This document shows positions 33,101 to 43,254 of a stretch of DNA of 64,000 bases, piece after piece; positions within the stretch are counted from its first letter, which is position 1, and every line of letters starts with the position of its first letter. A program made the position numbers and the translations under genes. The notes under the pieces were generated by a model that worked only from the letters and a program-made list of their open reading frames with translations, made no database searches and had not been told where the DNA came from. Origin of the DNA: Anthopleura xanthogrammica (Eukaryota; Cnidaria; Anthozoa; Actiniaria; Actiniidae); contig OZ025214.1 in assembly GCA_964019055.1 (NCBI GenBank), positions 9,548,858-9,612,857 on the forward strand. Direction: 5' to 3'.

Positions 33101-34401
33101 TGATACTCCAGTATAATCATGGGTGCATGTCAATAGTTATAAAGTATATTATCTGGATTTTCAGCTTGCACAGAACTGTGGGGCACGACTGAAACATCTT
33201 TTTCAGAGTGTCGTCGAAAATCAAGAAGACCGGGTTAATATTTACAACCAAATACTAAACCAGCGCAACATTTCAAGGCTGTGACTAAACAATGTCATTG
33301 TACTTCTTGCAGGAATCAGTCGACATGGAGGAGGCTCAACGCCTCCAGGCATTTTTAATTACAAAACTGCTCGTCCACAACGGTGGACGAGCATCTTTAG
33401 TATCCAACTTCACAGTAGAGGCGGCAAATGCGATTCAAAGTGAAGATGGCATATATACTGGTTTCATCACAGACCACAAGACGGCGGCCACCAGAGGGAC
33501 CGCATTTTTACAAATGCGGCGCCCAGAGTATAGATACCTAAAGGGCTTTCAGTATGCAGTTAGGTAAATAAATGTACGACCGCTGTCTTCCAGGCAACAA
33601 ATCTTACAACTCCATCTTTTTTGTTTTTGTTTTTTTTAAAGACCGTCCCTGCTGAAAGAAAACGCAGACTACCCCGTATTCTTCTTGAACTCCGCGGGAA
33701 CGCCCATACAGAGCGGCATGGTTTCTACCTTGGTCCAGAGCTTTGTGAAACAAGCGGGTGTACTGGACCGGGAGAAATCATGCCCCACTGATTTACGCAA
33801 AATGTGGGTCACAACCATATACACCAACGGCAATGAGGAAGAGAGGAGGGTCTTGGCTGCCAAGATGGTGCACAGCCAGAGGTATAATACATTCAACTGC
33901 GACACGTTCAATCCTTGGTTCGCTTAACAAAACCATTGTCATACAAACTTACCTTCTCAACAGAGCTGCAGGACTGTGGTACGACCTGACAGAAAAGCAA
34001 CAAGAAGCCACACAGGGATTTAAAGTGATGGAAAACAAGTTGAAAGAATTAGCAAAGGACAAGCCCGAAACGGAATCTCCAACTAAAGCGAGCCCTTTGA
34101 AAAAGACGAAAAGGTTGGTCAAACACGATAATGAAAATAATAATGACTACTATCACTATAATCAATTTTAATTTATTATAGAAATCGCGTGAGCTGGGAC
34201 AAAGTAGAAGAGTCCAAAGTTACTATAATGTTCAGCGAAACGATACGAGCTGAGGTGCTTCCAAGGAAAGAAGTCATTCTGGAAAAGTACAAAGAATTTC
34301 TAGGAGAAATCTACGAAAGGGATGATTCCAGGCAATACAGAGAGCAGTTGTACGACGAAGTCCGCTCTCTGTGGAAGCATTATTCCCCAAAAAAAGCTTG
34401 A
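30196..34401 (+). CDS. Twenty-exon gene: acidic/polyQ region, zinc fingers, diverged tyrosine-recombinase domain
   Basis: Inferred exons start at 30196, 30364, 30562, 30700, 30951, 31073, 31262, 31427, 31843, about 31983, 32125, 32430, 32675, 32872, 33015, 33165, 33313, 33642, 33964 and 34182, ending at the TGA at 34399-34401. The start codon sits in MSLVPEMSLKCN. Exons 6-7 encode polyglutamine in a tandem duplicate. Exon 8 has acidic runs and zinc-finger pairs (CHICDKPQARLPRHLKTMH, CPVMGCAYRSVRFDRHFPSQH). Exons 13-19 resemble a tyrosine recombinase: a core-binding helix (CYSMALEEYSNFLQ), R in LLVHNGGRASLV, CPTDLRKMWVT in place of H-x-x-R, H in AKMVHSQR and Y in GLWYDL. The substitution at H-x-x-R suggests altered chemistry, though this variant may be typical of its family. 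No stop breaks the model. It could be a mobile-element gene or a domesticated one. Its 3' half is copied at 49966-52745. Confidence 0.72.
30976..31353. repeat. Tandem duplication of a 189-bp intron+exon unit
   Basis: The unit beginning GAGAATCCGCT at 30976 recurs at 31165, exactly 189 bases on. It carries the intron with GT and AG ends and the exon encoding IPLEPKVVIID plus a CAG run. The copies differ mainly in CAG number. Both keep the reading frame, so the protein carries the module twice. Confidence 0.9.
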
Positions 34402-34782
34402 GTTAAATTATTGCATCAGAAAAAAATGGACTATATACATATATATTATTTTTAACCTATTGGAATGCATGTTAGATCGGAAAAAAACTCAAAAAGTTAA
34501 AAAAAAAATTAAAAAAAAGAAACCTGTTAGCGTAATATAATTTTGTGTTATTGTTCCAGAAATAAAAAATGAAAATATTTGAGTGAGATATTGTGAAGAA
34601 AGACAATAAACAATATACATCCCTATGACTACCAAAGAAAACCCTGTGAAATATTAAATAAACCCTATCAACCAATTTCCTGCATTAAAATAGCATATTG
34701 AAATAATCCCGACCTGAAAAAATATCTCAAAAGATGCGTAAAAAAACTTTAAAATAATCCTGAAATGCCTTTACCGGTGAAA
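32040..34782. repeat. Segmental duplication, copy 1 (partner 49966-52745)
   Basis: From GTAACATCAAGTAAGAGTTG to CTTTACCGGTGAAAA the two segments align through exons, introns and about 380 bases of 3' flank. Introns are nearly as conserved as exons, so the duplication is fairly recent. Confidence 0.9.
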
Positions 34783-35250
34783 ATAATCAAACGGAAATAT
34801 GCACAAAATTCAAAAAAAAATTTTGAAAATTTTCACAAAAAACCATCGAGGAACATCGAAATTCTCTTAAAAATGCAAAAGAACCAAAAAGAAATACGTT
34901 TGCTAGAAAGAAAAAAGCAAAAGAACAACATGTCATTTTGTCAGGAAAAAAATGTCAATATGTAAGGAAAGCATGGCCGTAGACAGAAGAATGAAGTTGC
35001 AGTTTAAGGGTGTTGTAGCCGTGTTTGTCGAGCAGTCAAGTGGATTGTTGTTGTTGGGGTCTTTTTCTGAAGATGTTAGGGGAGGGGCGACCCCTGTCGA
35101 ATTTTTACTTTGAGGGGTGTGTTTGTAGTGTAGTAATTGAGTAGTGAGTGAGTGAGTAGGTAGGATGCAGGAGGGTGGATGCATGATCCCACATAGTTGG
35201 GAGTAGGATTGTTACAGGCCTGGTGGAATGGTGGCAGTATTTGGTTTAAT
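34783..35250. other. Non-coding spacer
   Basis: AT-rich, then G/T-rich (AGTGAGTGAGTGAG at about 35142). I see nothing coding or structured enough to name. Confidence 0.5.
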
Positions 35251-35252
35251 TT

Positions 35253-35281
35253 TTCTTGGCCTTTTGGCTAAGATCAAGTGT
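35253..35281 (+). ncRNA. U2 snRNA 5'-end fragment fused to LINE
   Basis: TTCTTGGCCTTTTGGCTAAG followed by ATCAAGTGT equals about bases 6-34 of metazoan U2 snRNA with one change. It stops where the LINE 5' sequence (GTTCCCCTA...) begins. The rest of U2 is absent. The last ten bases, GATCAAGTGT, also precede the second LINE copy (62171-62180). This is either a U2 gene used as insertion site or a chimeric retrocopy. Confidence 0.82.
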
Positions 35282-35462
35282 GTTCCCCTAACCGTCGACA
35301 TTGTGGGTTACCTGTGTTTCAGGGCATCTCCACTTGTGGGTTTGATGTCAGCCGTCTGGTTTTTTCGACGTGTGGGACCTCATTCTTGGTAATCATTGAT
35401 TTTTTTCTTGCCTTTTGGAGTCTTTCGAGCGATTGCGTTCTTTTTTGAGGCAATTCTGACTC

Positions 35463-36002
35463 TTGGCTCGCAACTCTTTTCATAATCTTTCATCATGTAT
35501 GCCGTTCAAAAGGCCAAACACAGTTGGACTCTCTCTTACTAATTATCTAAAACGCACTAAACAAATTCCTACTCGCGATGAACTTATGGATGCCATTCTT
35601 AAGAGTATTGGTCAGAGCAGACGTTCTTCCATCCAATGCGTGCAACAGTCTGCAAATGGGGCTAGCTTTAGAGTCACTTTCAAACAAGATAGAGATGGAA
35701 TTGAAACTGGAGATAGACGTCTACTTATGATTCTCAACCAGCTTATTCCTTCCCATGTGTGCCTTGAACCCTATCTAGCTAATGTCCAATATCATGGTCA
35801 ACCCTGCTGCTGTTTCCAGTGTAACTGGTGGGGCCACAAAGATCGTCACTGTCCCCTTAAAGATGGATGTGGCAGATGCGGCAGCAGAACCCATTATACT
35901 TACGTTTGTGAGGAAGAACTGGTGTATCCCTCGCCATCTCAACGGAAGATCCTCTCCCTGCCACCTGGGGGGACAACCCTGGAGTTTTACCACGTTCGAT
36001 AG
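35463..36002 (+). pseudogene. LINE ORF1 (CCHC nucleic-acid-binding protein), copy 1
   Basis: 179-residue frame with the helical region QIPTRDELMDAILKSIGQS, then a domain ending in GDRRLLMILNQLIPSHVCLEPY. A tandem zinc knuckle follows: CCCFQCNWWGHKDRHC and CGRCGSRTHYTYVC. Relative to the better copy at 62395-62901 the true start (MYAVQ at 35494) is out of frame by an extra A after CAAA, and the end shifts frame before a long acidic serine-rich tail (36083-36490). ORF1 proteins of this type bind element RNA. Confidence 0.75.
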
Positions 36003-36911
36003 ATGACCATCTGGTCCATGAACTTGATCACGATGCTGATGATGAACCCCCACCTGAAGACATCTCTGATAATGTTTGTCAAGTGACTGTTATGGAAGAA
36101 TCCACCGCTCATAATGAATCCCATTTCATGGATGTCTTCAACGAAGTCCTTATCCTGGACCCTCAAGAGTCCCCCTCTCTTTTTCCTAACAATGAATCCC
36201 AGGATTCATTACGTAATGTTCTTTCTCAGGAAGGCCAAGATACTGTGATCCCAGCTTCTTTTGCATCTGTCTCTCTCTTTCCGAATCTGGAATCACAGGA
36301 CTCTGTGGATACTGTTCCTGATTCTCAGCCGTCCTATTTCAGTGATTCCCTCTCGTCTCTCTCTTCCCCTTCTTTTAGCCATATTGTTAAACAAACTAGA
36401 CCAGGTCAATCTCGCACTGTTGCCATGCATCCTCCTACTCACTTTACTAATCTCAAACGACTCTCCAACCAGGTTCCTACTCCTGCTTAAAATGCAAGAA
36501 AAGACAAATAACGTCTTGGCATTTATAACATTATTGAAACAAATGTTTAAACTTAAAAGTATTATTGAATGTATTGAAATCAAATGCAATTTAAAACGAG
36601 CTGCCTTTCTCGTTTGGCTTCTTTCTTTCTCACCTGATATCATTTGCCTTCAAGAAACACACTGTACATCTCAACAAGACTTGATTCCTGGGTTAAGTAT
36701 TCTCCGTACACTGCTTACGGCTCTTTTTATTTTTCTCGTTCTGCTGGGGTAGCTATCCTCATTAAACGCTCCTTTTCTTGCTCTGTTGAAAGCACTCATT
36801 CTTCTCCAGATGGACGCCTGCTTAAATTGAGCCTTAAAGTCTGCGATAAATCCTGTTCTCTTACCACTATTTATTGTCCTAATCATAATCTTGAACGAGA
36901 TACATTCTTAC

Positions 36912-37892
36912 GATTGATCAATCGTAAAGTTAAATACAGCTAAAAAAAGAGCAACACAACGTTTGTAGTCGTTTTTTATTAGGCCAAAGACTATTGGATA
37001 TTAGTAAAGTTACAACAAAACAAATATATGACATTATCCAAATAAGATTTAAAACTCCTACATCTGAAACAAGTATAGAAAAAAGAATAAGTAAATTAGG
37101 TAAAAAATTCGATTGGGAAAAAATTTATGGTAGAATATATATAACCACGATTGATTCTTATCTAAGAATGTTTCAGTACAAGATACTTAATAACATTCTG
37201 TATCTAAATCGAGATCTTCATCATTTTAAAATAATTGAGCATGCCCCTTGTTCTCTCTGCCACGTAAGTCCAGAAACAATAGATCATTTATTTGTTGAAT
37301 GTACTGAAGCTAGGAATTATTACTTTGGAATCCGTACTTGGTTAGAAGATCATGATATTATATTACCAAGTTCAAACAAAGAAAATATAATATTAGGAGT
37401 TGATGAAATAGCTATCAATTTCATTATTTACTTTATAAATACTCATTATACAAACAAAGAGATAAACAGAAGCCACCATCATTATAACACTTCAAAAACT
37501 TGTTAAAACAATACGAAGTAATAGAAAGAAAAGTGGCCATAAATAAGAACAAAACTCATCTTCATAACAAAAAATGAGAAAAAATATTGAGTGCTCTAAA
37601 TTATTGATAAATCCGTTGGTTAACTAAATCATCACATTTAGTTTACGTTTAGATTACTTTATTAGCTATTTTTGTAATTTGAAGGTATGTATTATTATTA
37701 TTATTTTTTTTTTTTGCTATCTATCTGTAATATTTGCAATTTTATAATTGACAATCTAGAGAAACACAATTAGTGTGTTTCTCCTTAATATGTAAATAAT
37801 ATTGTAGCTGCTTAGAAAAAAACATCTAGAAAAACATATGTAGTGTGTTCCTCCCTAATCTGTAAATAAATACTACTTAAATTTAAAAAAAA
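36912..37892 (+). mobile_element. 5'-truncated LINE tail nested inside the endonuclease region, with 13-bp target duplication
   Basis: Flanked by GATACATTCTTAC at 36899-36911 and 37893-37905. It contains a 170-residue frame (36994-37506) with the post-reverse-transcriptase zinc motif (CSLCHVSPETIDHLFVEC). An AT-rich 3' region with AAACA-CTAGAAAAACA-type repeats and an A-rich end follow. The upstream junction of this insert is also present at 63912-64000 in the second LINE copy. Confidence 0.88.
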
Positions 37893-38510
37893 GATACATT
37901 CTTACATCAACTTGAACACATTATTGACCCGTGTATTGATAATCTTCTTTTGGGAGACTTCAATACTGTCTTTGATAAGGATCTTGACCGCCGTTCTCAT
38001 TCTCCTCTTCATTCTTCTTATGACAGCTCTGATCTCCTGAAATCCATTTTTGAAAAATCTCGCCTCTTGGATATCTGGAGATATCTTCACCCTACACAAC
38101 ATTCCTTCATGTATCGTACCCCTGATCATAACTCTGTCTCTCGTATCAATATCATTGGTGTTCCTGTTCCTTTTTCTCCCTTAGTTGTGTCCTGTGATTT
38201 TTGTTTTGTCCTCATTCTGATCATAGTGTGGTTCTTTTGGAATGTAACATTCCTGACCTTCCTTCTTGTGGTCCTTCTTACTGGAAACTTAATATAACTA
38301 TCCTTGATAAGGATGATGAGTATTTTCTAGAAATTTCTGATTTTTGGAAGGGATGGCAGCAATGAAAACAGTATTATCTGTCACCCCTTGTCTGGTGGGA
38401 CCTGGGCTAACGCCATGTCAAGGAAATCTCTATCAAATACTGTTCTAAACGTAAAAAGCATGCCCAGGCATATCGATATTCCCTTCAACGCACTCAGTGC
38501 ATTTAAGGCA

Positions 38511-38836
38511 TGGGTTTTTGGGAAAATTGGGACGAATATATTTTAAAAAAACTTTTTCTTTACAACATATATTTAAGAAAATTATCAGGAAGGTGGATAC
38601 CAGTGGGAGCTTCACCAACATATGTTTTGTTACTGTGGGTGAAGTTACGTGATTTTTTAATCTTATTTAATTCTCGGCTTTCATGTGACGTCACACGTCA
38701 AAATACCGCTTTCCATATATGGATGTCCGCCATGTTGGTTTCCCTCAGCGCGTGTAATTTATTGAAATAGTAGGCCAAAATATACAGTACTTGCAATACG
38801 AAGTCGTTTTTTTCGAAATGTCGGTCGATTCACAGG
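38511..38836. other. Non-coding spacer before YqaJ gene
   Basis: AT-rich. It may include the 5' terminus of the element that carries the YqaJ gene, but I could not recognise terminal repeats. Confidence 0.4.
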
Positions 38837-40531
38837 ATGAAAAAAAGAAAAAAAGAGGTGAAAGACCTTTCTACTCATGTTCCAGTGCTTTCCGAGTACG
38901 CTAAAGCCCTGGATGCGCACATAAAGAGACGTTATTTGGAGAAGATATCTTTGGTTGGAATCGACCCCGCGATTGTACCAAGTGAGCAGTTCAAGCCCGA
39001 CTGTTTGCCTCCGATCGAAATCACTGATTTGCTCTCCTATTTGGTTCTGGAGACCAGCTACTATACCAAACAACAATTCAAAGCATACAAAGGTTTGGAG
39101 GCGTTCAACCAAATGGTCTCTGGATTCGTAACTGCAGTCGGTGGTCTGGTCGTTTCCGGGAAGCATGTTGTAGCTGCGAAAGTAAGACATTCCCAACGAA
39201 TGAACGACCCATTAATTTCTGTCTGGATTGTTACGGAGAGCGATGGAACAATAATTTCTGCTCATTGCCTTGGCTGAAAAGCAGGACTTGCTGAAATCTG
39301 CTCCCATGTCGCTAGTGTGATGATTTACATTGAAGCATGGACACGGATAAATGAAAAACTGGCATGCACACAGGTTAAAGGTACTTGGCTGCTTCCAACG
39401 TATGTGAATGAGGTGCCTTACGCCAGAGTTACAGACATAAACTTCAAATCAGCAAAGAAAATGAAGCAAGAACTGGATACAACAATTAATTCCCTTGGAG
39501 AAAACACACAGACTAATGCGAATAAAATGCAAGGCCCTTCAAAAATAACAGCGAATGCACCAACCTCAGCTGAAATGGCAGTGCTCTACAATAAACTTAA
39601 TAGCTGCAGCATAAAACCAGTTGCTCTGAGTTTGATAGATCCGTATGCTGAAACGTTCATCTTGAAAAGCCGTTCAATTCCCACAGTGACTGATCTGTAT
39701 GACTCAAAAACCCCTGATTTCCAGTACCCAGCTTTGATTAAAAAGTGTGTGGATGTGAAAATTGAGCTTACAGATGAAGAGAGGAAAGACATTGAAAGAG
39801 ACACTATAGAACAAGAAAAGGGTTCAGGCTTTTTTAGACACAGGGCTGTACGAATCGGAGCTTCAGTGAGTGGGACTATCTCTCACAGTAATTTAGCACA
39901 GCCCTCACAAGCCCTAATAAACTCAATTTGTTATCCACACCTTTATAAACTAAACACCAAAGCTGTGAAACATGGATGTAAACATGAAGATGATGCCATT
40001 GCTGCTTATGAAAATGAGATGAAAAAAATTCATACTAACTTTGAGCTTACCAGGTGTGGATTGATCGTAAACAAAGAGAAACCCTTTATCCATGCAACAC
40101 CAGACTTCCTCACTTCACGTGACTGCTGTGGATTTGGTTGTGGTGACGTTAAATGTCCTTACAGCATAGAAAATGGTGATTTTGATAGCTATGTGACAAA
40201 AAATACAGCTTGTCTAGAGAAAACTGACAGTGGAGTATTTCAGCTAAAGCGGAAACATAATTATTATTATCAGGTCCAACAGCAGCTGTTCACTACTGAG
40301 TGAAGGCATTGTGACTTTGTGGTGTATGCTTTAGAAAGTTCGAAAAAAAGTTTCATAGTACAGGAGCGCATTTATCCTGACAGTGAACACTGGAATGTTG
40401 TTCTTCCAAAACTTGAGGCATTCTGGAGAATATGCATTCTACCAGAGATCTTGGCACCCTGGTATACAAGAAAATGTGTTTTGCCAGTAAGTCAGCTAAT
40501 ACCGGTAAGGGAGGAGATGATGGAGAACTGA
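38837..40531 (+). pseudogene. SWIM/YqaJ-type nuclease gene with two in-frame TGA stops
   Basis: One reading frame runs through three open segments (38837-39277, 39317-40303, 40319-40531) separated only by TGA at 39275-39277 and 40301-40303. The first TGA falls exactly where the SWIM zinc finger needs its cysteine (AHCLG-stop-KAGLAEICSHVASV). The YqaJ nuclease core follows: FFRHRAVRIGASVSG, GCKHEDDAIAAYE, PDF, GDVKCPYS and YYYQVQQQLF. The second stop lies before RHCDFVVYA, a conserved block of the family. YqaJ is an alkaline-exonuclease fold. SWIM plus YqaJ proteins of this kind accompany ISL2EU-type DNA transposons in animals. Two stops make it most likely a pseudogene; readthrough is an alternative. 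Confidence 0.82.
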
Positions 40532-41411
40532 CACCACCAGAGGATAGAGTTATGTACTTCCTGAAATGTTTCGTCCAAGGCCTAGACAGAGAAACGTTAG
40601 GTAAATTTCGAAGATTCACGACAGAAGCAACAGTCGCTCCTCTTTCACAGATAACCGTGATTTTTAATGGTGTTTCTGGTTTAAACAGAGCTCCCTCAGC
40701 ATCCACATGAGCTACGGTCCTTTCCTTGTTGACAAATTACAACTCCTTGCAAGAGTTTAAGTCTGAATCCAGTAAAGTACTTGCTTCAGAAGAGGCTTTT
40801 GTCATGTCTCTTGTTTAGAGGTCTGTTATTTTGTTAAAGACGTAAACAAACTAGTTCTCGTCTATATCAAATTAATTATATTTGTTATATACTGACAAGA
40901 AGCTATTGAAAAGTATGTCCATGTAGGTTGACTGTTCAAATTGTTATATACTGTTATTTGATATAAGATAATTATAAGTAATAGGATAATAATATCCATG
41001 CGACACTCACTGACGTTTTTATTTCAGTGATGCATAAGAGATTTTTGAAGAGATGTTTAAGTCAATACACGAGAAATTGTTCAAATTGTCATACTTATTA
41101 ATCTTGATCGTTCTTGCTACAACGTCCTTTTCTATACTGTTGTCTTAGTGATGCATATCACACAAGATACTATTGCAAAGTAGTGCTATTCAATGCATGT
41201 GACACTGTTTAAATTGTAATTTGTTTTAGTTCTCTCCATCAACAGAGTGCCCATGAAGGATTATGAGCATGCCTCATACACTGTATTGGCAATATCAAAT
41301 AATCTACATAACTGTTAAAAAACTGTACTCCAATGATCCTCCATGATCACAACGTTTCAGATGCTAGTGAAATAAGTGTTACATTGTTTAGTCAGTCCTG
41401 TTGAAATTTGC
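40532..41411. other. Non-coding stretch
   Basis: AT-rich 3' flank of the YqaJ gene. I see no supported gene. Confidence 0.5.
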
Positions 41412-41555
41412 AATGCACCCTTCTCAAAATTCTCTTGGATGCAACGCTAACATGAAACACAAAAGAAATCATACTTTTTCTCAATGGAATTTATGGCATT
41501 TCTTTTGTTTTCCATGTTAGCCTCACATTCAACATAATTTTGAGAAGGGTGCATT
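41412..41555. mobile_element. Palindromic MITE, 144 bp
   Basis: Inverted ends AATGCACCCTTCTCAAAATT and AATTTTGAGAAGGGTGCATT. The inner pair (GCTAACATG-AAACAAAAGAAAT type) is also inverted. No coding. Confidence 0.8.
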
Positions 41556-41724
41556 ACATTCACAAAACAATAAAAAGTTATTTGAGTACACTGAATCCAA
41601 ATTGTAAATTCTTTTAGTTCAAGAGGCAAAGCAAACACAATATAGATATTACGTATTTGGAGATAAACAAGTAAGCCCTAGCCCAGCCGCTGCAATTACG
41701 GTTGACTACTCGTGATCCTTTTTT

Positions 41725-42730
41725 TTATCGAATTCTCTCAATAGCTGAAAGTAGCTCGATATATAAATTTAGACCTTCTTGTGCATTTTGTGGCATTCCT
41801 AGGGGTTTTTCTGCCAAAATTATAATGGCAAGTGCTACAGCTATATCTGTGTCAGTAACAGGTTCGAGGTATGAGATAGTACCAGTGAGCTCGGGCAGGA
41901 AGAACAATACATCTGGCCGACCTGGTGGAGTTGACACGTTAGATGATGGGCGTATTCTGTGAAGGTTCCACTGCTTTACACGAGAGATCTTCCTTAAGTA
42001 AATCTGCATGTGAAACAAAATCGAAGGCATTCCACTTGAATAGGGTCGTTTTCATTATAAATTCCTTGATCCTTGACATCCTTGAAAAAGTTAATCCACC
42101 AATCAGTAAGGGACTTTCGAAGAAATCCCCACCAGGCTTCTATCCTTTGATTTGAAACCGACCTGCCATAAAGAAAAACTTTTTTCTCCCGAAGATGCGT
42201 CAACCGCATCACTTTTGAAAAATCGCTGGATTGCTGCCACATGTACGTTTTCAGTACCTCTATCACTACGAATTATGCGAGGCGTTCCTCCTAATTCCCT
42301 AACTCATTTCAGGAAGCAAGATGCTATAATTCGAGGATCATTGTTTGAGTTTCCCATTTCCAACCACAATATACAGCGGCTGTTAACAACAATTCCACCA
42401 TGTATACAAAAACCATAAGGTTTTAGTTTGTCGTACCCGTCAATATGCCAAAGATAATTGGGACCTTTGCTTCTATATTGTCTATGACTTTTGCATCGCT
42501 CTACACCATCAGGGTTGATAGCTTTCAAAGCTATCCAAACAGACTCTCGATCAACCACTAAGCCATAAACCTGTGTCAACCTCGTGATGCATTAGGCGGT
42601 AGCCCAACAAACTCCCACTTCCTTCAAGCTCTCTTTCAATTGATGCTATTACTTCAGCAGGAGAACTGCGATTGCCTCTTCTGTGTAGACCATTGGCCTT
42701 CAATATTCGTTTTAGATGACGAAGACTTAT
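41725..42730 (-). pseudogene. Integrase-type DDE transposase (rve_3 / Ginger- or IS3EU-like), decayed
   Basis: Minus-strand pieces read in order: an N-terminal helical part near 42720-42600 (SPAEVIASIERELEGSGSLLGYR), then 42579-42304 with GPNYLWHIDGYDKLKPYGF (first D). An in-frame TGA after CFLK leads to VRELGGTPRIIRSDRGTEN (second D). After a frame change, 42266-41994 holds VSNQRIEAWWGFLRKS (E) and TDWWINFFKD. A last piece 42030-41725 holds WNLHRIRPSSN and GRPDVLFFLPEL. The D, D, E set and the final motif are those of a eukaryotic integrase family known in fish and invertebrates. The exact superfamily name is uncertain. At least one stop and two frame changes mark it as dead. Confidence 0.75.
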
Positions 42731-42756
42731 TTCAATTCCATTGCCAGGTCATCATC

Positions 42757-43254
42757 ATGGAGGACGGACACGCTTTCTCGAGCTCCGAATTAACTGTTGC
42801 TCAATTGCAAAATGAACTAAAATACTTGAAGTTATCGTGTACTGGGAGAAAGTCAACGCTTAAGAACGATTAGATAACTACTATTGGGAAAATCCAAGAA
42901 ATCAAAACCAAGAAATACATTCTAACGATAGAGACAGCACCCATCTTTCAACAACTCAACTTGGTCCTCAAACAATCGTCGTATCTCCTGGTTGGAGAGA
43001 CGAAACTATGATGCCCTCCTGCAATTGTAGCTGTTTTCAGACTCTTTAACACTAAAATTCAATCCTTAAGAAGAGAAATTGAGAACTTAAAGCTGAAATT
43101 TAAATCTACCGCCGTAAACTACTCGAGTGTAAAAAATGACGCCGAAAAAACAACTGAAGTGGAACAACTTAGGAGAATGAATACTAATCTTTCTACAACC
43201 GTTGAAACTCTCAGTATATTATTAGCAAATAAAACCAATATCCAGCCTCACCAA
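42757..43254 (+). pseudogene. SAP-domain gene fragment
   Basis: MEDGHAFSSSELTVAQLQNE continues LKYLKLSCTGRKSTL, a clear SAP (DNA-binding helix-turn-helix) motif in residues about 10-33. A TAG at 42871-42873 ends this frame. Shifted frames downstream carry coiled-coil-like text (SLRREIENLKLKFKS, then EVEQLRRMNTNLSTTVE), which runs in frame into the reverse transcriptase beginning about 43255. It is possibly the front of the same gene whose rear is at 44582-45253. Confidence 0.55.

Larger units (their letters stand above)
35282..38510 (+). mobile_element. LINE of Tx1/Keno type next to U2 sequence (copy 1), interrupted
   Basis: 5' untranslated region 35282-35494, then ORF1. A frame slip occurs near its start: MYAVQ at 35494 continues in the 35463-36002 frame. 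ORF1 gives CCCFQCNWWGHKDRHCPLKDGC (zinc knuckle) and then a serine-rich acidic tail in a shifted frame to 36490. The endonuclease begins about 36590 (PDIICLQETHC), continues to GATACATTCTTAC at 36899-36911, is interrupted by another LINE tail, and resumes at 37893 (DTFLHQLEHIID, LLLGDFNT, the endonuclease core) to about 38300. No reverse transcriptase is preserved. Keno elements are known to insert into U2 genes, which is why I name that group, with caution. Confidence 0.72.

Noticed and set aside
35253..35281. A complete U2 snRNA gene
   Set aside because: Only about 29 bases match. The Sm site and 3' stem-loops are absent.
36261..36752. Plus-strand leucine-rich frame over the LINE ORF1 tail
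   Set aside because: Shifted reading of the serine-rich ORF1 tail and endonuclease start. The other frames carry the conserved motifs.
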